Of a stretch of DNA of 30,397 bases, positions 1 through 7,836 are shown in pieces; position 1 is the stretch's first letter, and every line of letters begins with the position of its first letter. The notes beneath the pieces were generated by a model that ran no database searches, was not told where the DNA came from, and worked only from the letters and a program-made list of their open reading frames with translations. The translations under genes were made by a program, and so were the position numbers. The stretch spans positions 1-30,397 of the forward strand of contig CBETVX010000035.1 of assembly GCA_965539935.1 (NCBI GenBank). Direction: 5' to 3'. The DNA is from CBETVX01 sp965539935 (lineage in GTDB: Bacteria > Bacillota > Clostridia > Peptostreptococcales > Caminicellaceae).

Positions 1-833
1 TTTATGAAAAATTAAATAATATATCTGAAGATTTACAAAGATTAACAGTAGAAATGAAAGATAAAAGGGATATAGTTTTTGGAATAAATCCCTTTACTTA
101 TCCTGAAAACATAAAGAAAAAATACCTTCCTATTATTGAAAGAGTAAGCAAAGCCTGTGGATATAATGCAAGAACAATTATTGTTAATACATATGAAACC
201 CTTACAAGATACATAAATGAAGGCATTATTGATATAGGATGGTTTTCCCCCTTTGCATATGTAAATGCCCATGAAAAAAGCAGAGTGGTACCAATAGTAA
301 CTCCAAAGGTAGGGGGTAAAACCTCATATAAAGGTTATATAATAGCTAGAAAAGATAGTGGAATTAAAAAGCTCCAAGATTTAATAGATAAACATTTTGG
401 ATATGTAGATGTAAATAGTGCTTCAGGATATTTATATGCAAGGCATCTGTTTGAATTAGAAAATTTAGATCCAGATAATATCTTTAGTAAAACTTCTTTT
501 TTAGGAAATCATGATAAAGTTATTGAAGCAGTATTAAGTGGAGCCGTTGATGGAGGAGCAACCTTCGATGAAGCTTTAGAAATAGCAAAAATGAATAATA
601 TTAACATTGAAGAAATAGAAATAATAGCTCAAACCAGTGAAATTCCAAAGGATGCAATAGCAGTTAGGCCAGGAATGGATGAAATAGTGATTGAAAAATT
701 ACAAAAATCCTTTATAGATTTCAATGAGTTTGAAGATATAGATACCAATATTCAAGGATTTGAAAAAAGTGATGACAGTAAATATGATGTTATTAGATTA
801 ATAAATGAGAATAAAAATCAGAAAAATAACTAA
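1..833 (+). CDS. PhnD-type substrate-binding domain protein, 5'-partial
   Basis: The reading frame is open from base 3, so the gene begins upstream of the window; the ATG at 54 is probably internal. The residues before it look like a polar amphipathic helix (SEDLQRLTVEM). From about residue 24 of the visible part comes a periplasmic-binding-protein fold of the phosphate/phosphonate PhnD class, with a start like VFGINPFTYPE, then GWFSPFAYV, the 'GYVDVNSASGYLYARHLFE' block and a 'AVLSGAVDGGATFDEAL' block. In transporters this domain binds oxyanions outside the membrane directly after a signal peptide. Here it is C-terminal to other protein sequence, which suggests a sensor or chemoreceptor fusion rather than a transporter component. 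No transporter genes follow. The ligand cannot be told from sequence. The domain call is fairly sure; the fusion partner is unknown. Confidence 0.75.
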   Translation, partial: YEKLNNISEDLQRLTVEMKDKRDIVFGINPFTYPENIKKKYLPIIERVSKACGYNARTIIVNTYETLTRYINEGIIDIGWFSPFAYVNAHEKSRVVPIVTPKVGGKTSYKGYIIARKDSGIKKLQDLIDKHFGYVDVNSASGYLYARHLFELENLDPDNIFSKTSFLGNHDKVIEAVLSGAVDGGATFDEALEIAKMNNINIEEIEIIAQTSEIPKDAIAVRPGMDEIVIEKLQKSFIDFNEFEDIDTNIQGFEKSDDSKYDVIRLINENKNQKNN

Positions 834-844
834 TAATAAATGTA

Positions 845-873
845 TTGACAATAAAAATAAAAAACTGTATAAT
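845..873 (+). promoter_or_regulatory. sigma-A promoter P1 of veg
   Basis: TTGACA at 845-850 and TATAAT at 868-873 with a 17-bp spacer: a consensus vegetative promoter. The start site would be near 880. Confidence 0.8.
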
Positions 874-887
874 AATATATTTAAAAT

Positions 888-916
888 TTGACTTTTGCTT
901 TTCCATGTGATATCAT
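888..916 (+). promoter_or_regulatory. sigma-A promoter P2 of veg
   Basis: TTGACT at 888-893 and TATCAT at 911-916 with a 17-bp spacer and a TG just upstream of the -10. It is in tandem with P1, which fits a highly expressed small gene. Confidence 0.55.
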
Positions 917-950
917 TATACTGTATACAATTAAAGGATGGTGATGTTTT

Positions 951-1217
951 TTGGCCACAAAGGAAACTTTAACAGAGCTCAGAAGAAATGTAGAAAGTTG
1001 TATAGGTCAAAAAGTCATACTTAAAGCAAACAAAGGAAGAAAAAAAGTACTTATTAAAGAGGGAGTGCTTGAAGAAGTATATCCTAATATTTTTGTTATT
1101 AGAATTGACAGTGGATTAAATTCAGAAAGAAAAGTATCATATAGCTATTCAGATATATTGACAGAAACCGTTGAAATAACTCTTTGCGATACTGAAAGAA
1201 AAATTCAAGCTTCATAA
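951..1217 (+). CDS. veg: Veg family protein
   Basis: This 88-residue protein starts at TTG (951), preceded by a ribosome site that includes GGTGAT at 940-945. Its sequence, with LTELRRNVESCIGQKV near the start, GRKK and a central EGVLEEVYPNIFVI block, is that of Veg, a small conserved Firmicutes protein with an SH3-like beta fold. In Bacillus subtilis Veg is abundant and has been tied to biofilm regulation and spore outgrowth; its molecular action is not settled. Two promoters in front and a terminator directly behind make it a monocistronic, strongly transcribed unit. The identification is secure; the role in this organism is inferred. Confidence 0.92.
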   Translation: MATKETLTELRRNVESCIGQKVILKANKGRKKVLIKEGVLEEVYPNIFVIRIDSGLNSERKVSYSYSDILTETVEITLCDTERKIQAS

Positions 1218-1219
1218 AA

Positions 1220-1250
1220 ACATCTGTGATTTTCACAGGTGTTTTTTTTT
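1220..1250 (+). terminator. rho-independent terminator of veg
   Basis: Nine-pair stem (1220-1228 with 1234-1242, one G-U pair), five-base loop, then a run of nine T. Confidence 0.9.
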
Positions 1251-1424
1251 ATGGTAAATAAATTTTAAAAAAAAGGACAAAAAATTTATTATACGAATCG
1301 TTTAATTATTATTCATGGGGAGAAAAATTTTCAATTTAAAAACTTATGAAAATTTTTAAGAATATCAATAAATAAATAATTATCTGAAAAATATTATGTA
1401 ATAAAATGTAAAACTATACATTGG

Positions 1425-1461
1425 ATGAATATACAAACAACTACTAAATATTTACATTCAT
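1425..1461. promoter_or_regulatory. possible regulator site (inverted half-sites)
   Basis: ATGAATATA (1425-1433) and TACATTCAT (1453-1461) form an inverted pair with one mismatch and a 19-bp gap, about 25 bp upstream of the -35 box. The TGAAT/ATTCA cores resemble ArgR/AhrC half-sites, but the spacing is much wider than a usual ARG box. A binding role is a guess. Confidence 0.25.
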
Positions 1462-1485
1462 GAAAAACCTTGAAAAAAACAGGAG

Positions 1486-1514
1486 TTGAAAAGAAATATA
1501 TTAATGTGTATACT
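1486..1514 (+). promoter_or_regulatory. sigma-A promoter of the arc operon
   Basis: TTGAAA at 1486-1491 and TATACT at 1509-1514 with a 17-bp spacer. The start site would be near 1521. Confidence 0.65.
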
Positions 1515-1599
1515 TAAAACAATAACAAAACAAAATGCATAAATTTCTATAAAATGGAAAAACATTATTCTGTTAAATAACATTATGAGGAGTGAAACT

Positions 1600-2835
1600 A
1601 TGCCTGTTCCTAAACCATTCTTAAATGTCAGGTCAGAAATTGGTAAACTGAAAGCAGTTTTACTACATAAACCTGGTAGAGAATTAGAAAGATTGACACC
1701 CCAATACTTACATGAACTTCTATTTGATGATATTCCGTGGCTTAAGAGAATGCGTAAAGAACATGATGCTTTTGCAGATGCCTTGCGACTAAGGGGATGT
1801 GAAGTATATTATTATGCTGATCTTTTAAAGGATATATTAAATAATGAAGAAGTAAAGAAATGTTTAGTGAAAGATGTACTTGATATTTGTTATATTGGTA
1901 ATATAGATTTACAAAATCTTATTAATGATTTTATACTAACTAAAAGTGAATCGGAGATTGCAGAAATATTAATAGCAGGACTACATAAAAAGGATTTTCA
2001 GGACATAGAAAGGGAAAAAAGTCTAACGGATTATATCAAGGAGGAGTACCCATTTTATATTAATCCACTTCCAAACCTATACTTTACTAGAGACCCTGGT
2101 GCCGTTATAGGAAATGGACTATCGGTTAATTCAATGAAAACCCATGCAAGGGATAGGGAAACAATGATATTAAGATATATTTATGAGTATCATCCACTGT
2201 TTAAAAAGGAAGTTAGCCCTCTTTGGTATGACTATACAAATGATCATAGTATAGAAGGTGGAGACATTCTTGTACTTAGTGATGAAGTAGTGGCTATAGG
2301 ATGTAGTGAGAGAACATCTGCCAGGGGCATAGAGACCATAGCAAATAATTTATTTAGTAAGGATAATAAAATTAAGGAAGTGCTAGCTATTCAAATTCCA
2401 TTTACTAGAGCATATATGCATCTAGATACGGTTTTTACAATGATTGATTATGATAAGTTTACCATCTATCCGGGAGTTGAGGATAAAGTAAAGGTGTTCA
2501 AATTAACCCCAAGCAATAAAAATTATCCCAAGGTTACTCCAATGGGAGGGCTTCAAGAATCCCTAAAAGAAGCATTAAAACTTCCAGCTGTGAAACTCAT
2601 TCAAAGTGGTGGAGGAGATGAAATAACAGCAGCAAGGGAGCAGTGGAATGATAGTACTAATACATTAGCTATTGCTCCTGGTGTAGTTGTAACCTATAAC
2701 AGAAATGAAATAACAAATAATACATTAAGAAAAAATGGTATAGAGGTTGTAGAAATAGAGGGCTCAGAACTTGTACGTGGTCGTGGTGGCCCAAGATGTA
2801 TGAGTATGCCATTAGTTAGGGAAGAAATAAAATAG
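1600..2835 (+). CDS. arcA: arginine deiminase
   Basis: Hydrolyses arginine to citrulline and ammonia, the first step of the arginine deiminase pathway in the cytoplasm. The 411 residues match the family's usual length. Visible active-site elements are FTRDP (D165), HSIEGGD (E219, D221), MHLDT (H274) and the C-terminal GRGGPRCMSMPL with the nucleophile C400. An ATG at 1585 is in frame, but GAGGAG at 1587-1592 lies inside it and is well spaced for the ATG at 1600, where the product begins MPVPKPFLNV; I therefore use 1600. First gene of arcA-arcB-arcC, followed by a 144-bp gap filled with heptad repeats. Function is very secure. Confidence 0.97.
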   Translation: MPVPKPFLNVRSEIGKLKAVLLHKPGRELERLTPQYLHELLFDDIPWLKRMRKEHDAFADALRLRGCEVYYYADLLKDILNNEEVKKCLVKDVLDICYIGNIDLQNLINDFILTKSESEIAEILIAGLHKKDFQDIEREKSLTDYIKEEYPFYINPLPNLYFTRDPGAVIGNGLSVNSMKTHARDRETMILRYIYEYHPLFKKEVSPLWYDYTNDHSIEGGDILVLSDEVVAIGCSERTSARGIETIANNLFSKDNKIKEVLAIQIPFTRAYMHLDTVFTMIDYDKFTIYPGVEDKVKVFKLTPSNKNYPKVTPMGGLQESLKEALKLPAVKLIQSGGGDEITAAREQWNDSTNTLAIAPGVVVTYNRNEITNNTLRKNGIEVVEIEGSELVRGRGGPRCMSMPLVREEIK

Positions 2836-2958
2836 GCTAATAGCTGATAGCTAATAGCTCATAGCAATTTAGATTAGTTTTTAAGGATTTTAAAAGGTCG
2901 TAAAGAATATATTCAGTAATATTTAAGCCATAAGCCATCAGCTGTAAGCCATAAGCCA
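2836..2958. repeat. heptad-periodic imperfect inverted repeat, copy A
   Basis: The left arm at 2836-2865 is built of 7-nt units like AGCTAAT, AGCTGAT and AGCTCAT. The right arm at 2925-2958 is built of AAGCCAT, AAGCCAT and CAGCTGT units. The arms are imperfect reverse complements around an AT-rich middle of about 60 bp. The repeat fills most of the arcA-arcB gap and ends just before the arcB ribosome site. Confidence 0.75.
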
Positions 2959-2979
2959 AATATACAAGGAGGAATACAT

Positions 2980-3972
2980 ATGCCAGTAAATTTAAAGGGA
3001 AGAAACTTTATTACATTAAAGGATTTTACACCTGAAGAAATTAAGTACCTATTAAATCTGTCAATGGACCTTAAAAGAAAAAAAAGAGCAGGAATTAAAG
3101 GGAATTCACTTGAAGGAAAGAATATAGTTTTACTATTTGAAAAAACATCCACAAGAACTAGATGTGCCTTTGAAGTGGCTGCCTTTGATGAGGGAGCTCA
3201 GGTTACATTTTTAAGTAATAGTCAAATGGGTAAAAAGGAATCCATAGAAGACACAGCAAAAGTTCTTGGGAGATACTATGATGGTATTGAGTTTAGAGGA
3301 TTTAAGCAAGAGACAGTTGAAGAATTAGCTGCCAATGCTGGTGTTCCAGTATGGAATGGCCTTACAGATTTATATCATCCCACTCAAATATTGGCGGACT
3401 TCCTTACTATTATGGAGCATGTGGATAAGCCTTTAAATAAAGTTAAGCTTGTTTATGTTGGGGATGCAAGAAATAATATGGGGAATTCCCTTATGATTGG
3501 TGCTGCTAAGATGGGTATGCACTTTGTTGGAGTAGCCCCAAAAGAACTTTTCCCATCGGAAGATTTAATTAATGAAATGATGGAAGTTGCTAAGGAAACT
3601 GGAGCAAAAATAGAGTTTACTGAAAATATAGATGCAGGAGTAAAGGATGCAGATGCAATCTATACAGATGTATGGGTATCCATGGGTGAAGAAGATCAAT
3701 TTGAAGAAAGAATTAGACTACTCAAACCTTATCAAGTAAATATGGATATGATTAAGAAGTCTGGTAACTCAGAAGTTATATTCTTACATTGTTTACCATC
3801 GTTCCATGATACTAAGACAATAATAGGTAAAGAAATATATGAAAAGTTTGGACTTGAAGAAATGGAAGTAACCGATGAGGTATTTAGAAGCAAGCATTCA
3901 AAGGTATTTGATGAAGCAGAAAACAGAATGCATACAATAAAAGCAGTAATGGTGGCAACCATAGGAAAGTAA
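2980..3972 (+). CDS. arcB: ornithine carbamoyltransferase (catabolic role)
   Basis: Converts citrulline and phosphate to ornithine and carbamoyl phosphate when working in the catabolic direction. The 330-residue protein carries the carbamoyl-phosphate site STRTR (57-61), HPTQ (133-136), the ornithine loop D230 with SMG (234-236) and HCLP (270-273). AAGGAGG precedes the ATG at 2980. The place between arcA and arcC argues for the catabolic enzyme (arcB) over biosynthetic argF, though the two cannot be separated by motifs alone and one enzyme may serve both. Both flanking gaps hold similar heptad repeats. Confidence 0.95.
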   Translation: MPVNLKGRNFITLKDFTPEEIKYLLNLSMDLKRKKRAGIKGNSLEGKNIVLLFEKTSTRTRCAFEVAAFDEGAQVTFLSNSQMGKKESIEDTAKVLGRYYDGIEFRGFKQETVEELAANAGVPVWNGLTDLYHPTQILADFLTIMEHVDKPLNKVKLVYVGDARNNMGNSLMIGAAKMGMHFVGVAPKELFPSEDLINEMMEVAKETGAKIEFTENIDAGVKDADAIYTDVWVSMGEEDQFEERIRLLKPYQVNMDMIKKSGNSEVIFLHCLPSFHDTKTIIGKEIYEKFGLEEMEVTDEVFRSKHSKVFDEAENRMHTIKAVMVATIGK

Positions 3973-3974
3973 AA

Positions 3975-4088
3975 GGTCTAATAGTTAATGGCTAACAGCT
4001 GACAGCTCTATTGACAATTCTTTGGTATTAAAAACCTAAAGAATTGATTTTCCATGGGCTATAAGCCATAAGCCATGAGTCATAAGTG
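3975..4088. repeat. heptad-periodic imperfect inverted repeat, copy B
   Basis: The left arm, about 3975-4010, has units like AGTTAAT, GGCTAAC and AGCTGAC. The right arm, about 4057-4088, has AGCCATA units. The arms surround the separate hairpin at 4015-4046. It is the same design as copy A, with diverged sequence. Confidence 0.7.
4015..4046 (+). other. strong hairpin in the arcB-arcC gap
   Basis: CAATTCTTTGGT (4015-4026) pairs with 4034-4046: 12 pairs with a single-base bulge. Only a weak, interrupted T tract follows (ATTTTCC), so it is more likely a pause or RNA-stability element than an efficient terminator. Confidence 0.55.
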
Positions 4089-4106
4089 ATGAAGGAGGTC
4101 TTTAAA

Positions 4107-5036
4107 GTGAGGATAGTAGTGGCACTAGGTGGAAATGCACTAGGAAAAACTCCAAGGGAGCAGCTTCAACTTGTAAAAAATACAGCAAAGCCTATTGTAG
4201 ATTTGATAGAAAAGGGCAATGAAGTTATAATAGCCCATGGAAATGGACCACAGGTTGGAATGATAAACTTGGCTATGGAGACTTCTTCAAAAACCGATGC
4301 AAATACTCCAGAAATGCCTTTCCCCGAATGTGGAGCTATGAGTCAAGGCTATATAGGATATCATCTGCAAAATGCAATAAGGGAAGAATTTTTAGACAGA
4401 AATATGGACAAACATGTGGCAACAGTAGTGACCCAAGTTGTGGTTGATAAAAATGACCCAGCCTTTGAAAACCCTACAAAACCTATAGGAGCCTTTTATT
4501 CTAAGGAAGAGGCTGAAAAGCTAAGGGAAGAAAAGGGTTATATCATGAAAGAAGATGCAGGGAGAGGATGGAGAAGAGTAGTACCATCACCTATTCCTGT
4601 GGACGTAGCTGAAAAAGAAATGGTTAAAACCTTAGTTGATAATGGACATGTAGTAATTACAGTTGGTGGGGGAGGAATTCCTGTAGTAGCTGAAGGAAAT
4701 AGTTTAGTGGGAGTTCCAGCTGTTATAGATAAGGACTTTGCAAGTGAAAAAATAGCAGAGATACTTGATGCAGATTATTTAATAATACTTACTGCTGTAG
4801 AAAAAGTATCTATTAACTTTGGAAAGCCAAATCAAATAGATTTAGATAAAATGACAACGGAGGAGGCCCAAAAGTACATTGAAGAGGGACACTTTGCCCC
4901 AGGTTCAATGCTACCTAAAGTAAAAGCTGCTATGAAATTTGCTAAGTCAAAGGAAGGTAGAAGGGCATTAATCACTGCCTTAGAAAAGGCAGCAGAAGGG
5001 ATAGAAGGAAAGACCGGGACATTGGTTATAAAGTAA
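4107..5036 (+). CDS. arcC: carbamate kinase
   Basis: Transfers phosphate from carbamoyl phosphate to ADP, the ATP-yielding last step of the arginine deiminase pathway. The start is the GTG at 4107, seven bases after AAGGAGGT (4092-4099), giving 309 residues and the typical opening RIVVALGGNALG. A longer in-frame start at 4086 would place the ribosome site inside the gene. Other family blocks are AHGNGPQVG, the PFPECGAMSQGYIGY region, GRGWRRVVPSP, GGGGIPV and a C-terminal HFAPGSMLPKV. Last gene of the arc operon; a terminator follows at once. No arcD-type antiporter is attached. Confidence 0.96.
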   Translation: MRIVVALGGNALGKTPREQLQLVKNTAKPIVDLIEKGNEVIIAHGNGPQVGMINLAMETSSKTDANTPEMPFPECGAMSQGYIGYHLQNAIREEFLDRNMDKHVATVVTQVVVDKNDPAFENPTKPIGAFYSKEEAEKLREEKGYIMKEDAGRGWRRVVPSPIPVDVAEKEMVKTLVDNGHVVITVGGGGIPVVAEGNSLVGVPAVIDKDFASEKIAEILDADYLIILTAVEKVSINFGKPNQIDLDKMTTEEAQKYIEEGHFAPGSMLPKVKAAMKFAKSKEGRRALITALEKAAEGIEGKTGTLVIK

Positions 5037-5043
5037 AATATAC

Positions 5044-5073
5044 AAAGAGGAGGGATCATCCTCCTCTTTTGTT
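5044..5073 (+). terminator. terminator of the arc operon
   Basis: Ten-pair stem (5044-5053 with 5060-5069), six-base loop and a short T-rich tail. Confidence 0.85.
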
Positions 5074-5129
5074 CATCCATAATATTTTCTTCTATACTTG
5101 CATATAAATCTATTATGATGGAAAAATAG

Positions 5130-5168
5130 TGGACACTCACAAAAGTTTTTGACATATTTTTGTGTCCA
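5130..5168. promoter_or_regulatory. inverted repeat upstream of the sipL-like gene
   Basis: TGGACAC (5130-5136) and GTGTCCA (5162-5168) are perfect inverted arms. Inside them ACAAAA (5139-5144) matches TTTTGT (5158-5163). It could be an operator or an RNA hairpin. Confidence 0.35.
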
Positions 5169-5179
5169 TCAAATATTAA
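5151..5179 (+). promoter_or_regulatory. possible sigma-E-type promoter
   Basis: GACATATT (5151-5158) fits the sigma-E -35 pattern. AATATTAA (5172-5179), 13 bp further on, is a fair -10. Mother-cell control is expected for a SipL-type gene, which is the main support. Confidence 0.3.
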
Positions 5180-5221
5180 TATAATAGGATTTATAGTAAA
5201 TTGTAAGGGGGAGAAAATAAA

Positions 5222-6796
5222 GTGACCATGAACCTAATAAAGGAACCGATTACATTAGATAGAATGGTAGGCGCCGAAAATACTCAGACCATAGTGGAAG
5301 AAGATATAGTAGTTCCTGATTCTAAGCCAGATATTGGGGATGTATTATCGGTACAGGCAAATGTAAATATAACAAATAAAAAAATAGAAAATAACAAGTT
5401 AGAAATCGAAGGAATAGTCAAATTCAAAGTTCTTTATTCTGCTGAAGATCCAGAACAGTCATTACATAATATTACAACTACAGCTGGCTTTAACCAGAAT
5501 CTCGAAATGGAAGAAATATCTGAGGATATGGATGTTAAAACGGAGTACGATATAGAACATGTAGATTACAATGTGATGAATGAAAGAAAGGTTGCAGTAA
5601 AGGCTATTATGAACCTTATGGGAAAAACTTTTAAATCTGAAGAAGTAGATGTATTGAATGATATTGAAGGAGTAGAAGATATACAGACTTTAAAGAATGT
5701 AATAGAATATGATAATTCTGTGGGAACTAACACTGCTCAAACTGTAATTAGAGAAACCTATGAACTTGATGAAGAAACTCCAGAAATAAAAGAATTTGTT
5801 GATAAAGAAGCAAGGGCAGTATTATCCGATGTAAAGGTAACCGATGGAAAGGTTATACTTGGAGGAAATATAAATCTTAACCTGGTTTATGCAACAGAGG
5901 AGCCAAGAAATCCTATACAAAATATCAAGCATGAGATTCCATTTACACATTTTGTGGAACTACCTCAGGCTAAGGCAGGTATGGAGTGTAAAACTGATGT
6001 AAAAGTTGATGAAGTCTTTACAGATATAAAGAAGAATATTGAAGAACAAAATAAAGTATATGATGTAGAAGCAGTTCTTAAGTCAGAAGTTGAAGTGGTT
6101 GATAAAGAAGAAAAGGAAGTTTTAGTTGATGCCTATTCTCCTTCTAGAAATTTAAATATACATAAGAGCAATCTAGCATACCAAAAAAGTGCAGGAAGAA
6201 ATAATTCCCAAACCATATTAAAGGAAAGCCTAGATATACCTACAGATAGTCCTAATATATTAAAAGTATTTGAGGTAAATGGAAGACCAATTGTTAGTGA
6301 CTATAGATTAGTTGAAGATAAATGTGTAATAGAAGGACTGATAAATACTGATATACTTTATATAGCAGATAATGATGAAATGTCAGTTCATGGATTTAGT
6401 GAAGAGATTCCCTTTAGACAGGCGGTAGAAATCTCCGGAGTAAGTCCCGATATGACAGCCAATATTAAACTTAGTATAGATGATATTGAATACTCAAAGA
6501 TTAATTCCAAGCAAGTAGAAGTTAGATATAATATAAATGCCTGCTGTGAAGTTAGTAAGGATTTAGAAATGGAAGTGGTAGTAGATATTGAAGACCTGGG
6601 AGAGGAATTAGACGAAGACAATAGAGCAAGTATAACAATATACTTTGTACAACAGGGCGATACCCTTTGGGATATAGCTAAGAGATATAATACTACAATA
6701 CAGAATATATTAGAAGCCAATGATATAGAAGATCCAGAGAATATTAAGCCAGGAGATTATATTATTATTCAAAAGACATATGAGTATAAATTTTAA
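5222..6796 (+). CDS. sipL: SipL-like spore coat morphogenesis protein (DUF3794 + LysM)
   Basis: This 524-residue protein has three repeats of the DUF3794 (SipL/SPOCS) type. Each is marked by a Q-T-(I/V) segment followed by acidic residues and P-(D/E)-I: near 21-45 (NTQTIVEEDIVVPDSKPDI), near 172 (TAQTVIRE) and near 330 (NSQTILKE). A LysM domain closes it from about 475 (VQQGDTLWDIAKRY to IKPGDYIIIQ). In Clostridioides difficile, SipL binds SpoIVA and is needed for coat assembly on the forespore; LysM should hold the protein near peptidoglycan or the SpoIVA layer. The GTG at 5222 is chosen because AGGGGGAG lies about nine bases upstream. It is monocistronic, with its own terminator, and upstream of ispE. 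Family assignment is strong; strict orthology with SipL is likely. Confidence 0.88.
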   Translation: MTMNLIKEPITLDRMVGAENTQTIVEEDIVVPDSKPDIGDVLSVQANVNITNKKIENNKLEIEGIVKFKVLYSAEDPEQSLHNITTTAGFNQNLEMEEISEDMDVKTEYDIEHVDYNVMNERKVAVKAIMNLMGKTFKSEEVDVLNDIEGVEDIQTLKNVIEYDNSVGTNTAQTVIRETYELDEETPEIKEFVDKEARAVLSDVKVTDGKVILGGNINLNLVYATEEPRNPIQNIKHEIPFTHFVELPQAKAGMECKTDVKVDEVFTDIKKNIEEQNKVYDVEAVLKSEVEVVDKEEKEVLVDAYSPSRNLNIHKSNLAYQKSAGRNNSQTILKESLDIPTDSPNILKVFEVNGRPIVSDYRLVEDKCVIEGLINTDILYIADNDEMSVHGFSEEIPFRQAVEISGVSPDMTANIKLSIDDIEYSKINSKQVEVRYNINACCEVSKDLEMEVVVDIEDLGEELDEDNRASITIYFVQQGDTLWDIAKRYNTTIQNILEANDIEDPENIKPGDYIIIQKTYEYKF

Positions 6797-6848
6797 TACA
6801 GGCTGGTAATTGACAAATAAAATTAATATAAATATTTACTTTATTTCA

Positions 6849-6880
6849 AAATCCGTGTGGTCTTACACGGATTTTTTGTT
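6849..6880 (+). terminator. terminator after the sipL-like gene
   Basis: Ten-pair stem (6849-6858 with 6865-6874), loop of six, then a T run. Confidence 0.88.
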
Positions 6881-6970
6881 TATAATATAAATAAGCGTGA
6901 ATTTTGTATTTTGTATACTTCAATTTATTTTAGAAAACTGAATATGTACAATAGGAAAAGAGTGATATAA

Positions 6971-7834
6971 ATGAATAAACTAAAGCTTAAAGCCTATGCT
7001 AAAATTAATCTATCTTTAGATGTCTTAAATAAAAGAGATGATGGATATCATAATGTAGAAATGATAATGCAACAAATCGGTTTATATGATGAGATATACC
7101 TAAAGAAAATAGATAAGGGTATAATTATAGATACCGATTGTGAGTATTTGCCAATAGATAAAAGTAATATTGTCTATAAAGCGGCAAAGATAATAATAGA
7201 TAAGTATAAACTGAATACTGGAATCTATATCTATATAAAAAAAAATATTCCTATTGCAGCAGGCCTTGCTGGAGGAAGTACAGATGCGGCGGCGGTTTTA
7301 AAGGGAATAAATACTATGTTTAGTCTAGGATTAACCACGGATAAACTTTTAGACATTGGAAAGGAAATAGGGGCAGATGTTCCTTTTTGCATACTTGGTG
7401 GAGCAGCTTTGGCTGAAGGCATCGGAGAAAAACTAACCCAAATACACGGATTAAAAAGTGGATGGATTGTTTTATCTAAACCTAATATTGGAGTATCTAC
7501 TGCAGATGCATATAATAATCTAAACTTAAATGCTATTGAAAATCGTCCAGATACAGAAAAACTAATAGTTGCATTAGAAAATGGAAATATATATGATATA
7601 TCAAAACTTTTATGTAATGTTTTTGAAGAAGGTATTTTTGAAAAACATCCAATAGTAAAAAAAATAAAAACTAAAATGATACAATATGGAGCCTTAGGTT
7701 GTCTTATGTCTGGAAGTGGGCCAACTGTTTTTGGAATATATAAAACCTATGCTAGAGCCAAATCGGCCTATGAAAAACTAAAATTAATTTATAATCAAAC
7801 ATATTTGGTTAGGACTCATAATGGGAGGCAATAA
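6971..7834 (+). CDS. ispE: 4-diphosphocytidyl-2-C-methyl-D-erythritol kinase
   Basis: IspE phosphorylates CDP-methylerythritol in the MEP route to isoprenoids. The 287 residues are the normal length for this GHMP kinase. Visible are the N-terminal AKINLSLDVLNKRDDGYHNVEMIMQ-type substrate region (residues 9-33), the ATP loop IAAGLAGGSTDAAAVL near 94-109, GADVPFCI with the catalytic aspartate near 138, and the C-terminal MSGSGPTVFGI. The next gene, a GntR regulator, begins two bases after the stop, so the two are co-transcribed; this pairing is common in clostridial genomes. Confidence 0.96.
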   Translation: MNKLKLKAYAKINLSLDVLNKRDDGYHNVEMIMQQIGLYDEIYLKKIDKGIIIDTDCEYLPIDKSNIVYKAAKIIIDKYKLNTGIYIYIKKNIPIAAGLAGGSTDAAAVLKGINTMFSLGLTTDKLLDIGKEIGADVPFCILGGAALAEGIGEKLTQIHGLKSGWIVLSKPNIGVSTADAYNNLNLNAIENRPDTEKLIVALENGNIYDISKLLCNVFEEGIFEKHPIVKKIKTKMIQYGALGCLMSGSGPTVFGIYKTYARAKSAYEKLKLIYNQTYLVRTHNGRQ

Positions 7835-7836
7835 TT

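Larger units (their letters stand above)
1251..1599. other. arc operon upstream region (349 bp, non-coding)
   Basis: Very AT-rich. It holds a short palindrome (ACGAATCGT, 1293-1301), the inverted half-sites at 1425-1461, the promoter at 1486-1514 and an untranslated leader of about 80 nt. No gene or recognisable riboswitch was seen. Confidence 0.6.

Noticed and set aside
1293..1301. ACGAATCGT palindrome as a catabolite or redox operator
   Set aside because: It is only nine bases long, does not fit cre or Rex consensus and is far from the arc promoter, so I give it no function.
1585..1599. Earlier arcA start at ATG 1585
   Set aside because: The ribosome site GAGGAG overlaps it and is spaced for the ATG at 1600, which also matches the family's N terminus.
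2836..4088. Heptad repeats as a CRISPR array
   Set aside because: The units are only 7 nt, contiguous and degenerate, with no spacers and no cas genes.
4086..4106. Earlier arcC starts (GTG 4086, ATG 4089)
   Set aside because: They would include AAGGAGGT inside the coding region; GTG 4107 gives the normal carbamate kinase start.
4832..5155. A minus-strand frame of 107 codons crossing the arcC end and its terminator
   Set aside because: Mostly antisense to arcC and runs through a strong terminator hairpin; no ribosome site.
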